Source of the DNA: Chitinophagaceae bacterium UBA7600
GTDB lineage: Bacteria; Bacteroidota; Bacteroidia; Chitinophagales; Chitinophagaceae
Reading direction: 5' to 3'
Assembly: GCA_002478885.1 (NCBI GenBank)
Contig: DLKC01000012.1
Span: forward strand, 4,311 to 68,310
DNA: 64,000 nucleotides
The notes beneath the pieces were generated by a model. That model saw only the letters and a program-made list of their open reading frames with translations, had not been told where the DNA came from and made no database searches. Position 1 is the first letter of the stretch. The number at the start of each line of letters is the position of its first letter. The position numbers and the translations under genes are program-made. Shown piece by piece: positions 35,896-44,129 of this stretch.

Positions 35896-37065
35896 ATGAA
35901 AGCAGCAGTAGTACATGCAGGAGGGTTCATAAAATACGAAACAGTCGATGATCCTATAATTACAGACACCAGGGATGCCATTATAAAAGTGACTGCAACT
36001 GCTATTTGTGGTTCAGACCTGCACATATACCGTGGTAGTTTGCCACAGGTAAGACCGATGGTAATGGGACATGAATTCATGGGAATAGTAGAAGAAACAG
36101 GCACCGGCGTGAATAACCTGAAACGCGGCGACAGGGTTGTTGTTCCGTTTCCTATCGCTTGCGGACATTGCTTTTTTTGCGCGCACGAATTACCAGGGCA
36201 TTGTGAAAGCAGTAACCCGGAACACTACGGCCCCGAAGGCGGTTTGTTGAAACAAAAAGGCGGAGCATTATTTGGCTACACTGATCTATATGGCGGGTAT
36301 GATGGAGGTCAGGCGCAATATGTACGGGTGCCATATGCCGATTACGGGCCGAGAATAGTTCCCGAAAATCTTACCGATGAGCAAGTGTTGTTTCTTACCG
36401 ATATTTTCCCCACCGGTTATACAGGTGTAGACTGGGGCGAGGTAAGTGGCGGTGAAACCGTATTGATTTTTGGCGCCGGACCAGTGGGTATTATGGCGGC
36501 AAAAAGCGCATGGTTGCGTGGCGCAGCAAGAGTACTCAATGTGGATACGATTCCCTACCGCCTGGAAAAAGCAAGAGAAACAGCTAACTCGGAAACGGTG
36601 TTGTGGGAAGATGATGGTCAGAATGTGATTGATCATATCCGCTCTATTACCAATAACCGTGGCGCAGATGTTTGTATAGACGCCGTAGGTTTTGAGCCCG
36701 AGCGAACGGTTTGGGATCGTATAAAAGCAACCGTAAATTTTGAGAAAGGGTCTCCCAAAGTCCTGGAGGCCTGCATGAGCGCCGTACGCCGTGGCGGCAT
36801 CGTTTCTGTGCTTGGTGTATATGTAACCAACTTCGACAATTTTCCAATAGGGCAGTTTTTTGACAAAGGCATTACCCTCAGGGGCGGCCAGGCCCCGGCG
36901 CAAAAACACATAGATAAACTGATGAAGTATGTTTCAGAAGGCAAAATAAAACTCGATGATATCATCACGCACCGGCTACCCTTGTCGCAGGTAGAACACG
37001 CCTACAAAATATTCAGAAACAAGGAAGACAACTGTGTAAAGGTTGTGTTGGATCCGACAAGGTAG
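35896..37065 (+). CDS. Zinc-dependent alcohol dehydrogenase
   Basis: A 389-residue MDR enzyme. Catalytic zinc ligands are Cys in 'CGSDLHIYRG', HE in 'GHEFMGIVEETG', and a downstream acidic/Cys ligand. The structural zinc lobe is present as 'CGHCFFCAHELPGHC'. The NAD site is 'IFGAGPVGIMAA'. The insertion and 'RGGQAPAQKHIDKLM' near the C-terminus fit the glutathione-independent formaldehyde dehydrogenase-like group. It sits between an SDR and Mn catalase, suggesting aldehyde or carbonyl detoxification under stress. Confidence 0.9.
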   Translation: MKAAVVHAGGFIKYETVDDPIITDTRDAIIKVTATAICGSDLHIYRGSLPQVRPMVMGHEFMGIVEETGTGVNNLKRGDRVVVPFPIACGHCFFCAHELPGHCESSNPEHYGPEGGLLKQKGGALFGYTDLYGGYDGGQAQYVRVPYADYGPRIVPENLTDEQVLFLTDIFPTGYTGVDWGEVSGGETVLIFGAGPVGIMAAKSAWLRGAARVLNVDTIPYRLEKARETANSETVLWEDDGQNVIDHIRSITNNRGADVCIDAVGFEPERTVWDRIKATVNFEKGSPKVLEACMSAVRRGGIVSVLGVYVTNFDNFPIGQFFDKGITLRGGQAPAQKHIDKLMKYVSEGKIKLDDIITHRLPLSQVEHAYKIFRNKEDNCVKVVLDPTR

Positions 37066-37166
37066 GTTTTAAGCTTTCGCACCCAAAAATAAGCGTAGCG
37101 AATACTCTACGATCAATAAGTCAGAGAGAAAGCCCGATAAATATTGTTAACCTAAAAAATCACTCT

Positions 37167-38225
37167 ATGTTTTACCATGTAAAAGAATTGCAATTCAATG
37201 CGCGGGTATCAAAGCCTGATCCTGCATTCGCAACACTGTTGTTGGAACAGTTTGGTGGCGCTAATGGCGAACTGGCGGCAGCACTGCGGTATTTCGGACA
37301 GGCATTTGGAGCCAGGAAACCATACCCGGACAAATACGACCTGTTGATGGATATTGCCACAGAAGAATTCAGTCACCTTGAAATTGTTGGTGCGACCATT
37401 CAAATGCTGCTTACCGGCATCAATGGTGACCTTAAAGACGCAGCAACCGGTTCGGAAATCATGCAATTACTGAATGGCAAGGGCGCTAAAGAAGAAATGA
37501 TTCACCAGGGAATGGTTGCTCCACAGTTCTTCGTGGGAACAGCCGGTGGTCCTGCTTATACTAACAGCCAGGGCGTCCCCTGGTCTGCTGCTTACATTAA
37601 CGGCGATGTACAGGGAGATCTTACTTCCGACCTCCGGTCAAACATCGGCGCGGAAACAAGAGCCAAGATGGTATACGAATATTTGTTACAGTTTACCGAT
37701 GATCCATATGTGAAAGAAACACTGCGCTTTCTTATGACAAGAGAAATTGCGCATTTTCAAATGTTTGAAGCCGCACTTGCGACCATACAGCCCAATTTTC
37801 CGCCGGGCGTTTTACAAGGCGATCCGCGATACGGCAATCTTTATTTTAATATGTCGGGCGGCAACGACTACCAGGGGCCTTGGAACCAGGGAGAAAGCAC
37901 CCAACTGCGCGAAAATTTCCAGTTTATTGACGATCCGGTGAAGCATGTTGCAGATACAAACGGACTTATCGACCATGTACCCGATGGTACCGAACGGACG
38001 GAAGAAATGGTGCAGGAACTCAATAACAAGCTTTCAATGAAACGCAGTGATGAAATCAATGCAGCCTGCCGGATAGGCGAACAGCAATGGAATGATCCCG
38101 AAGCAGAAAAGGCATTTGAAGTAAATTATAACGCCGGAGAAATAATACCACGGCAAGGCGAAGATGTCAACATCACCGCCGAGGAAGCTCAGGAAAAGGG
38201 AATTAATCTCGATACGGATAATTAA
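37167..38225 (+). CDS. Manganese catalase
   Basis: A 352-residue non-heme dimanganese catalase that disproportionates H2O2. The ferritin-like bundle supplies Glu/His ligands: Glu in 'GANGELAAALRY', Glu/His in 'ATEEFSHLEIVG', Glu in 'NIGAETRAKMVYEYL' and His in 'TREIAHFQMFEAAL'. The C-terminal extension (~230-352) is longer than in the smallest Mn catalases and ends acidic ('GEDVNITAEEAQEKG'). Cytoplasmic; no leader. It closes the SDR/ADH stress-type group, 101 bp after the ADH. Confidence 0.93.
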   Translation: MFYHVKELQFNARVSKPDPAFATLLLEQFGGANGELAAALRYFGQAFGARKPYPDKYDLLMDIATEEFSHLEIVGATIQMLLTGINGDLKDAATGSEIMQLLNGKGAKEEMIHQGMVAPQFFVGTAGGPAYTNSQGVPWSAAYINGDVQGDLTSDLRSNIGAETRAKMVYEYLLQFTDDPYVKETLRFLMTREIAHFQMFEAALATIQPNFPPGVLQGDPRYGNLYFNMSGGNDYQGPWNQGESTQLRENFQFIDDPVKHVADTNGLIDHVPDGTERTEEMVQELNNKLSMKRSDEINAACRIGEQQWNDPEAEKAFEVNYNAGEIIPRQGEDVNITAEEAQEKGINLDTDN

Positions 38226-38365
38226 AATAACAGTTGTCACGAGCGAGGACAGGACATTAATTGGAACCAACGCTTATTTCCCGGCGATAATTTTATTGGT
38301 AAGTTTTTCTAAATTGCTCAACTTTATCAGCCTCTTACCATTCAGCAATTTAAAACCAGCAAATC

Positions 38366-39247
38366 ATGAACTCACAGGATTACTCGCCCAACGCAACGCC
38401 ACTCCATTCCCTCGACGAATGGGAGGAAGATCTTTTAGTTCGTTATCCCGACCCGGAAACGATCGCTAAAGGAAAGACAACCGAAGAATATCGTAATTAT
38501 GATGATCCTGCAAGAGACACCGTTAAAGAGTTTTACCGGCTTAACCACACCTACCAGACCTATGATTTTGTAATGGACAAACGCGCCAACTACCTGAAGT
38601 TTGATAAAAAGTCAATGCCTGTATGGGATGCGTTTCAGTTCCTGAATCAATTGGTAGATGACTCGGATCCGGATACTGATCTCGACCAGTTTCAACACCT
38701 GTTGCAAACAGCGGAAGCTATTCGCCGCGATGGCCATCCGGATTGGATGGTGCTTGTTGGCCTGCTGCATGACATGGGCAAAGTGCTCTGCCTTTTCGGC
38801 GAGCCGCAATGGGCCGTTGTGGGTGACACATTCCCGGTAGGCTGTGCCTATTCTGATAAGGTTGTTTATCCTGAATTTTTCCCGAACAACCCTGACTATA
38901 CCAACGAAACGTATAACAGCAAATACGGTGTTTACTCGCACGGGTGCGGGTTGCGTAATGTAAACATGAGTTGGGGACACGACGAATATGTTTACCACAT
39001 GGCAAAAGATTATTTGCCTGAAGAAGGTCTGTACATGCTGCGCTATCACTCGTTCTACGCGTGGCACCGCGAAGGCGCTTACGACCACCTGCTCGATGAC
39101 CATGACCGCGCAATGCTCAAATGGGTAAAGCTATTCAACCCTTACGATCTTTATTCGAAGAACCCGACACCGCCAGTGTGGTCTGAGCTAAAACCTTATT
39201 ACGAAGAGTTGATAAAAAAATATCTACCGGCAGAATTAAAATTCTAA
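38366..39247 (+). CDS. Myo-inositol oxygenase (MIOX)
   Basis: A 293-residue diiron HD-fold enzyme that cleaves myo-inositol with O2 to D-glucuronate. Metal ligands by alignment to the animal enzyme: His111 ('HLLQTAEAIR'), His135-Asp136 ('GLLHDMGK'), His in 'MSWGHDEYVYHM', His in 'RYHSFYAWH' and Asp in 'LFNPYDLYSK'. Full length. Rare among bacteria but found in Bacteroidota. The glucuronate pathway genes (uxaC and others) are not in the window. A hairpin terminator follows. Confidence 0.95.
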   Translation: MNSQDYSPNATPLHSLDEWEEDLLVRYPDPETIAKGKTTEEYRNYDDPARDTVKEFYRLNHTYQTYDFVMDKRANYLKFDKKSMPVWDAFQFLNQLVDDSDPDTDLDQFQHLLQTAEAIRRDGHPDWMVLVGLLHDMGKVLCLFGEPQWAVVGDTFPVGCAYSDKVVYPEFFPNNPDYTNETYNSKYGVYSHGCGLRNVNMSWGHDEYVYHMAKDYLPEEGLYMLRYHSFYAWHREGAYDHLLDDHDRAMLKWVKLFNPYDLYSKNPTPPVWSELKPYYEELIKKYLPAELKF

Positions 39248-39256
39248 ATAAAAACA

Positions 39257-39287
39257 GGCCTCACAATCGTGGGGCCGGTTATTTTTT
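39257..39287 (+). terminator. Rho-independent terminator of MIOX gene
   Basis: Stem GGCCTCAC / GTGGGGCC (one wobble) with a 4-nt loop (39257-39276), then GGTTATTTTTT. Confidence 0.75.
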
Positions 39288-39328
39288 GGGAGCCGCCACC
39301 TGTTTTTGTGGCATCGCTTCTTTTGCTT

Positions 39329-39362
39329 TAGTGCCGGCTTACCCGGCATCACTTACTTCAGC
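39329..39362 (-). repeat. Dispersed repeat, stem-loop-insert subtype
   Basis: On the minus strand left flank AGCTGAAGTAA, GTGA, stem-loop TGCCGG-GTAAG-CCGGCA, CTAAAGCAAAAG. The stem is perfect. Confidence 0.65.
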
Positions 39363-39437
39363 TTTTGAAGCGATGAGCAGCAGGAGCCAGCTGCGCTACT
39401 GCAACGCCATTTGTATAAGCACTTAACTATTTTAAAA

Positions 39438-40322
39438 TCATTCCCAAAAATCCCCCATCTTCTTTCTCAGGAATGCAACACTTCTTTCCAGTTGATCCAT
39501 TCCATCTACGCCGTCTTCAATACTGATCCATCCGTCAAAACCAACACGTTTTAATTCGGTGAATATGGCATCATAGTCGTTTAACCCCTTTCCTATTTCA
39601 CCATGCTTCAACCGCTTCGCATATCCTGCCGCATCCATTTCTTCGTTACGCAGGTCTGCAATCGTTCCTTCAATGAGATACCGATCGCTTGCATGCATCG
39701 TAACAACCCGTTTTGAAATACGACTTAACAATTCCAGCGGATCTTCGCCGGCGAGATAAGTGTTGCTGGGATCATAGTTTACGCCAAAGTTTGGATGCTG
39801 TATTTTATCGACCAACATGCAGAATACTTCCATTTTCTGGGCAAACTCGGGATAGAGCCAGAAATCATCTTTGTAATGATTCTCGATCATGAGCGTGATA
39901 CCATATTGCTGTGCATAAGGAAGACAGGCTTCTATACCCGAAACTGCAAGTTGCACTCCTTCTTCAATTGAAAGTCCCGGCCGTCTTTGTCCCGAGAGCA
40001 CCCTGCAATAAGTGCCTCCTAATGCGGCGGTCATATCTATCCAACGCTTTTGCCGGGCAATCTCTTCTCTACGAAAATGTTCATCCGGGTGCGTGAAGTC
40101 GGGCGAACAGCACATCATGGGTATAACCTTTCCCTGGTCCTCCACTTGCCGGCGAAACAGAGACCAATTGCGTTCGTCGTCCATTTCCAAAAACCCTGCA
40201 TACCATTCCAACCCATCGATATCGAGTTGGCAGGCAAGCCCGATCCATTCGGAAACTTTCATCGTTCCATCCTTACAAAGAGCCTGCATAAATGCCTTCG
40301 GGAAAGCGGCTAACTTCGGCAT
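39438..40322 (-). CDS. Sugar phosphate isomerase/epimerase-type TIM barrel
   Basis: A 294-residue xylose-isomerase-like TIM barrel (AP endonuclease family 2 fold). Metal-binding-type residues: Glu in 'LMIENHYKDDFW', Asp in 'VNYDPSNTYLAGEDP', His in 'VTMHASDRY', and Glu in 'WISIEDGVDGMDQLE'. The substrate cannot be told from sequence; related proteins isomerise or epimerise sugars or keto-sugar phosphates. It is last in the minus-strand group, 5 bp after the SDR. Confidence 0.82.
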   Translation of the reverse strand: MPKLAAFPKAFMQALCKDGTMKVSEWIGLACQLDIDGLEWYAGFLEMDDERNWSLFRRQVEDQGKVIPMMCCSPDFTHPDEHFRREEIARQKRWIDMTAALGGTYCRVLSGQRRPGLSIEEGVQLAVSGIEACLPYAQQYGITLMIENHYKDDFWLYPEFAQKMEVFCMLVDKIQHPNFGVNYDPSNTYLAGEDPLELLSRISKRVVTMHASDRYLIEGTIADLRNEEMDAAGYAKRLKHGEIGKGLNDYDAIFTELKRVGFDGWISIEDGVDGMDQLERSVAFLRKKMGDFWE

Positions 40323-40327
40323 AGCAA

Positions 40328-41128
40328 TTATTTTTTTACAGGAATTGTTGTGCTGTCTTTTGGAGGGTTTCGCCCGATGAACGGGTGTTGCTCGAGGTCT
40401 ACGACCTGCCCGCTGATGGGCCCGCTTTCATCAGCGAGCCAGTAAACAGCAGCAGCAGCGATTTCTGCCGGCCATAAGATGCGGCCCGATGGTGCGTATA
40501 CATCCGGCAGATCTTTATACCAATCCTCCGAAAGGCCATGTTCTTTCTTTCGCTGAATTTCTTTTTCCGTTAAAACCCAGCCTGGGTTGATTTGGTTTAC
40601 ACGAACACCGTTTTCGCGGAACAAAGTGTCGCCGAGGTTCCTGGTCATAGTCATCAATGCTCCTTTTGAAACGCTGTACGCAAAGAGGTTTGGCTCGCCG
40701 CTGTAGGCATTAACCGATCCGATATTCAGCACGCAACCTTTTGCAGCTTCCAGATAAGGCAACGCCGCTTTGATGAGCGCGAACGGCGCAATCGCATTGG
40801 TCTCCATCACTTTTCTGAGCAACGTTTCATCGGTTGTATGAATATTTGATGATACTACCCAGGCTGCGTTATTCACCACCGCATCAAGTTTACCAAAATG
40901 CCTGATGGCAGTTTCCACAAGCCTTTGCACGGCAGCTTCAGCAATAAGGTCTTCAATATGCAATATGGCTTTGTCATCGCCAGCTTCGGCAACAACCGCT
41001 TCGCCCCAATGTTTTTCCAGGCCGTGAACAATGACCCGCGCTCCTTCTTTTACACATCGCAAGGCAATTGCTTTGCCGATACCTGTTGTACTGCCCGTAA
41101 CAATAATGACCTTGTTTTGTAACCGCAT
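40328..41128 (-). CDS. Short-chain dehydrogenase in sugar operon
   Basis: A 266-residue classical SDR: 'VTGSTTGIGKAIALRCVKEG', 'NNAAWVV', catalytic Ser in 'LNIGSVNAYSG', Tyr/Lys in 'FAYSVSKGALM'. C-terminal 'GWVLTEKEIQRKKEHG' and 'PIGGQVVDLEQHPF'-like residues complete the fold. Cytoplasmic NAD(P)-dependent sugar or polyol dehydrogenase is likely. 227 bp with two repeat copies separate it from the zinc dehydrogenase, so the group may be two transcription units. Confidence 0.87.
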   Translation of the reverse strand: MRLQNKVIIVTGSTTGIGKAIALRCVKEGARVIVHGLEKHWGEAVVAEAGDDKAILHIEDLIAEAAVQRLVETAIRHFGKLDAVVNNAAWVVSSNIHTTDETLLRKVMETNAIAPFALIKAALPYLEAAKGCVLNIGSVNAYSGEPNLFAYSVSKGALMTMTRNLGDTLFRENGVRVNQINPGWVLTEKEIQRKKEHGLSEDWYKDLPDVYAPSGRILWPAEIAAAAVYWLADESGPISGQVVDLEQHPFIGRNPPKDSTTIPVKK

Positions 41129-41167
41129 GATCGTTTATATAAGTGATTGTTTTTATGTTAGCGGCGC

Positions 41168-41213
41168 TACTGTAATACTGTGATACATCGTTGTGTCACT
41201 CACTGCATTGCCA
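41168..41213 (-). repeat. Dispersed repeat, GTGAGTGACACAAC subtype
   Basis: On the minus strand: left flank CAATGCA, core GTGAGTGACACAAC (41190-41203). The right box is decayed (tagcgccgc). Confidence 0.65.
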
Positions 41214-41275
41214 GGTACATTGCCGGGCAGTAAAATGGGAACAACCCGGGCCTGCCCCCCTCTTGATCCATCAGT

Positions 41276-41325
41276 ACAGCGTGCGATGCCGGATAAGCCG
41301 GTACTACCGCGCAGCCGGGCTGCAC
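41276..41325 (+). repeat. Dispersed repeat, stem-loop-insert subtype, internal deletion
   Basis: GTGCGA, stem-loop TGCCGG-ATAAG-CCGGTA, CTACCG, then CGC fused directly to the right box AGCCGGGC; the 21-nt spacer is missing. Confidence 0.7.
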
Positions 41326-41355
41326 AGTGCTTCAAATGCCGGCTCCACCAATAAC

Positions 41356-42381
41356 TTATACCGGTTTCAGTACGCTCTTCACAACCTCACCGTTGTGCAT
41401 TTTTTCAAATGCTTCGTGCCATCCGGAGATCGGCCAAACACCACCAATAATGGGCCTTACATCGAGGCGGCCACTTGCGAGCAAAGCAATAACGCGTTCC
41501 CACACGGGCCAGTTATGACTAAAGCTACCCTGCAACGTAACATTTTTCTGCACCAGCGGATCGAGCGAGAAGCCCAGCGGCTGAGGCCCCCAACCCACTT
41601 TGGTAATATGCCCGTTGGGGCGCACGAGTTCCAGCGCGATTTTTAATGTGATGCTTGTTCCCGCCGCATCGATCACGCAGTCGGCGCCAAGCCCGTCGCG
41701 TTGTTTTGCCCAGGCAGAGGCATCGCCGGCTATTACATCGCAGCCATATTGTTTAGCAATATTCAGCCGGTGAATATCTGTTTCCAATCCAACAACAGCC
41801 ACATCGGCACCACAGAGTTTTGCCACGGCGGCGCATAGAATGCCAATCGTACCCGGACCTAAAACGATTACCCGGTCGCCAGGCTTAAGCCTTGTATTTT
41901 CAACGACAGCATTAAACGCAACACAGCAGGGCTCGGTGAGGCAGGCCTGCTCAAAACCCAGTTCACCTGGCACATGATGCAGGCAGCGTGCCGGCACTTT
42001 TACATAGCGTGTCATGGCGCCGTTTACGCCGTAGCCAAATCCTTTTCGGGTTGGATCGAGATTGTAAAGTCCCTGCCGCGACATAGGATTGTTTGTGTCG
42101 ATCACCGCCGCCGTTTCGCTAACCACGCGGTCGCCCGCATTCCACCCCTTTACACGGCCGCCGGTTTCAACAATATGGCCGCCAAACTCGTGACCCAGCA
42201 CGACGGGGTAATTGACCGGCCAGCTATGGTCTGCCGTCCATTGGTGGAGGTCACTGCCGCAAACACCCACGTTGGCCACTTCAAGCAGCACATCGTCCTC
42301 GCCAATCGACGGCATCTCTATTTCGCGGATTTCTACAGCACCTTTTGTGGGAGCATAGTTTACAACGGCTGCTGATTTCAT
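41356..42381 (-). CDS. Zinc-type MDR dehydrogenase lacking the structural zinc lobe
   Basis: A 341-residue medium-chain dehydrogenase. Catalytic zinc residues are present: 'CGSDLHQWT' and 'LGHEFGGHIVETGG'. NAD site: 'VLGPGTIGILCA'. The four-cysteine structural zinc loop seen in sorbitol-type enzymes is replaced by 'VIDTNNPMSRQGLYNLDP', with no Cys. It likely oxidises a polyol or sugar acid; the neighbours (OMPDC-fold enzyme 25 bp upstream, SDR and TIM-barrel isomerase downstream) support a sugar-catabolic role. Confidence 0.87.
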   Translation of the reverse strand: MKSAAVVNYAPTKGAVEIREIEMPSIGEDDVLLEVANVGVCGSDLHQWTADHSWPVNYPVVLGHEFGGHIVETGGRVKGWNAGDRVVSETAAVIDTNNPMSRQGLYNLDPTRKGFGYGVNGAMTRYVKVPARCLHHVPGELGFEQACLTEPCCVAFNAVVENTRLKPGDRVIVLGPGTIGILCAAVAKLCGADVAVVGLETDIHRLNIAKQYGCDVIAGDASAWAKQRDGLGADCVIDAAGTSITLKIALELVRPNGHITKVGWGPQPLGFSLDPLVQKNVTLQGSFSHNWPVWERVIALLASGRLDVRPIIGGVWPISGWHEAFEKMHNGEVVKSVLKPV

Positions 42382-42406
42382 GTTTATTATTTTTCTATCC
42401 TGTATT

Positions 42407-43111
42407 TTACTTTCCGACTTTCACGTCTCCATACGCATGTACTTTTTCGCAAATCAGGCGAAGCGATGCTTCCAGGTCTCCGTCGGCGGTTTTAAAAGCA
42501 TCGGCGTCTATGGTAAGCGGTGCGCCCAGCACAACAAGCGGGGCACCGTATTCGGGGCATCGAATGGCCTGTTCCAATGATAAGCCACCGACGGCCTGCA
42601 CGGGCACGTTAACAGCCTGCACTACTTCGCGCAACTGGTCGAGGGGGCCCGGCATCCGTTGTCCACGGGCGGCAATGCCACGGCGTTCGTCGTACCCGAT
42701 ATGATGGATCACGTAGTCGCAGCCGAGATCTTCCAGCATTTTTGCTGCATCTACCATATCGGGACAACCAAGATTATCGCCCATAACTTTGATACCGTAG
42801 TCTTTGCCTGCCTTAACCACGCATTTAATGGTTTCTTCATGGGCCCTTGCCATAACAACCACATGAGTGGCACCTGCTTTCGCCATCATTTCTGCCTCCA
42901 GGTAGCCGCCGTCCATAGTCTTGAGGTCGGCGACGATTGGTATGCCCGGAAATGTTTCGTGCAACCTTTTTACACCATGCAGACCCTCAGCAAGAATAAA
43001 CGGCGTTCCCGCCTCGAGCCAGTCAACGCCGGCGCGCATTGCCATGGCGGCAGTAGCCAGGGCTTCATCCATATTAATAATGTCGAGGGAAATCTGAACA
43101 ATCGGTTTCAT
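42407..43111 (-). CDS. OMPDC-superfamily enzyme (HPS/keto-gulonate-P decarboxylase-like)
   Basis: A 234-residue TIM barrel of the orotidine-5'-phosphate decarboxylase suprafamily. The signature 'IVADLKTMDGGYLEAEMMAKAGA' carries the D-x-K-x-x-D catalytic array. This is the hexulose-6-phosphate synthase / 3-keto-L-gulonate-6-phosphate decarboxylase branch, not PyrF. 'VQISLDIINMDEALATA' opens it. No HPS partner isomerase, sugar kinase or transporter is adjacent, so the reaction is undetermined. Confidence 0.85.
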   Translation of the reverse strand: MKPIVQISLDIINMDEALATAAMAMRAGVDWLEAGTPFILAEGLHGVKRLHETFPGIPIVADLKTMDGGYLEAEMMAKAGATHVVVMARAHEETIKCVVKAGKDYGIKVMGDNLGCPDMVDAAKMLEDLGCDYVIHHIGYDERRGIAARGQRMPGPLDQLREVVQAVNVPVQAVGGLSLEQAIRCPEYGAPLVVLGAPLTIDADAFKTADGDLEASLRLICEKVHAYGDVKVGK

Positions 43112-43265
43112 ATAACAAGCAATTGAATTCGCAATCAGTCGTTGAACCAGGTTTTAAATGTAGCCAAATAGCTGCAATAAAAAACAGGGAAGCTTTTATG
43201 AAACAGGTTTAAAAAAACAATCGGGTATAACGGCTGCAGTACCAACTGTGTGGCCTCTTGTTCTT

Positions 43266-43298
43266 TAGTGCCGGCTTATCCGGCATCACTCAGTTGAG
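43266..43298 (-). repeat. Dispersed repeat, stem-loop-insert subtype
   Basis: On the minus strand CTCAACTGAGTGA, stem-loop TGCCGG-ATAAG-CCGGCA, CTAAAGAAC. Perfect stem. Confidence 0.65.
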
Positions 43299-43443
43299 CG
43301 TTCTTAATATGGATGAGCAGAAAGCTTCACCAGCTTTTTTGTGAACAAGGGTTAGTGAAAGGTTACCTGGTGATTGGAATAATTTTCTCTGCCCGCTGCC
43401 CAATTTTTGCCATTGCCTTTTTGCCGTGCTGAGTTTTTTGTTG

Positions 43444-43496
43444 CCGTACAAGAGTGCGACGCAACGAACGCCAATAGCATTTCAAAAGCCGGGCAC
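43444..43496 (+). repeat. Dispersed intergenic repeat, complete copy
   Basis: Left flank CCGTACAAG, core GTGCGACGCAAC (43454-43465), 21-nt spacer, right box AGCCGGGCAC (43487-43496). Confidence 0.87.
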
Positions 43497-43543
43497 ACAA
43501 AGAAAAAAGACGGAAGAAAAGCAGGTTTTGCTTCTAAAAAGGA

Positions 43544-43558
43544 TTCCATATAATAGAA
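43544..43558 (+). promoter_or_regulatory. Putative activator-binding site (EPS unit 1)
   Basis: TTCCATATAATAGAA, start 88 bp before the TTGGCAC start. Over 20 bp it matches the site before the acyltransferase gene (51061) at 17 positions. Distance fits an enhancer site for a sigma-54 activator. Confidence 0.5.
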
Positions 43559-43631
43559 AACCCATCCATAATACGGATGCCGGCATTGGGGAAAAATTAT
43601 TAAAGTCGTTGAAAATCAACACAATGAATCA

Positions 43632-43638
43632 TTGGCAC
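43632..43638 (+). promoter_or_regulatory. Sigma-54 -24-like element (EPS unit 1)
   Basis: TTGGCAC starting 41 nt before the response-regulator ATG. The following -12 half (TAGA) matches TTGC only at two positions. Confidence 0.5.
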
Positions 43639-43672
43639 AGGAATAGAAATTATCGGGCAAAACAATAATAAA

Positions 43673-44116
43673 ATGGAAACAAGTCAATCGCCAAAAATCT
43701 TCATCGTAGACGACGATATTTTCTGCCGTGAAATTTATGAACAACATTTAAAGAATGTTGGTTACACCGACATAACTTCATTCGACAATGGCCAGGATTG
43801 TATCAATCATCTTACCGAAGAGCCTGACATTATTTTTCTCGACCACCGGATGGAACCTTTGGATGGGATTGAAGTGCTGAAAAAAATCAAGCGTTTTAAC
43901 CCCGACATTTATCTTGTTCTTATATCCGGACAGGAAGATATGCAGGTGGCAATCAATGCACTGAAATATGGAGCGTTTGATTACATCATTAAAGGCGAGA
44001 ATGATCTTGAAATGATCAATTCAATCCTGAAAAAGATTTTGAATGTGATGGAAATGCTGAAAAAGCCAAAAGCCGCCAGCTGGACCAAATTGTTTTCTTA
44101 CCTGAATATTTTATAA
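43673..44116 (+). CDS. Single-domain response regulator opening the EPS locus
   Basis: A 147-residue CheY-like receiver with a short C-terminal tail and no output domain. Acidic pocket DDD (13-15), phosphoacceptor Asp57 ('IIFLDHRMEP'), Thr/Ser in 'VLISGQED', and the conserved Lys in 'DYIIKGEND'. It resembles the receiver of the sigma-54 regulator at 60408 (shared 'FIVxDD', 'GQDC/GKDC', 'ISGQxD', 'FDYIIK/SDYLVK'), so the two may share a kinase. Wza follows 13 bp later. Confidence 0.9.
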   Translation: METSQSPKIFIVDDDIFCREIYEQHLKNVGYTDITSFDNGQDCINHLTEEPDIIFLDHRMEPLDGIEVLKKIKRFNPDIYLVLISGQEDMQVAINALKYGAFDYIIKGENDLEMINSILKKILNVMEMLKKPKAASWTKLFSYLNIL

Positions 44117-44129
44117 ACCCAATCCTACT

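Larger units (their letters stand above)
43112..43672. other. Divergent intergenic region, EPS promoter 1
   Basis: 561 bp between the sugar genes (minus) and the EPS locus (plus). It contains a stem-loop-type and a classic repeat copy, the TTCCATATAATAGAA site (43544-43558) and the TTGGCAC element (43632-43638). A 5-bp inverted repeat GTTGA-AAA-TCAAC (43608-43620) lies between them. No gene supported. Confidence 0.65.

Noticed and set aside
43426..43668. Open frame upstream of the response regulator as a small gene
   Set aside because: It spans a repeat copy and the TTGGCAC promoter and is Lys/Arg-rich without domain features.
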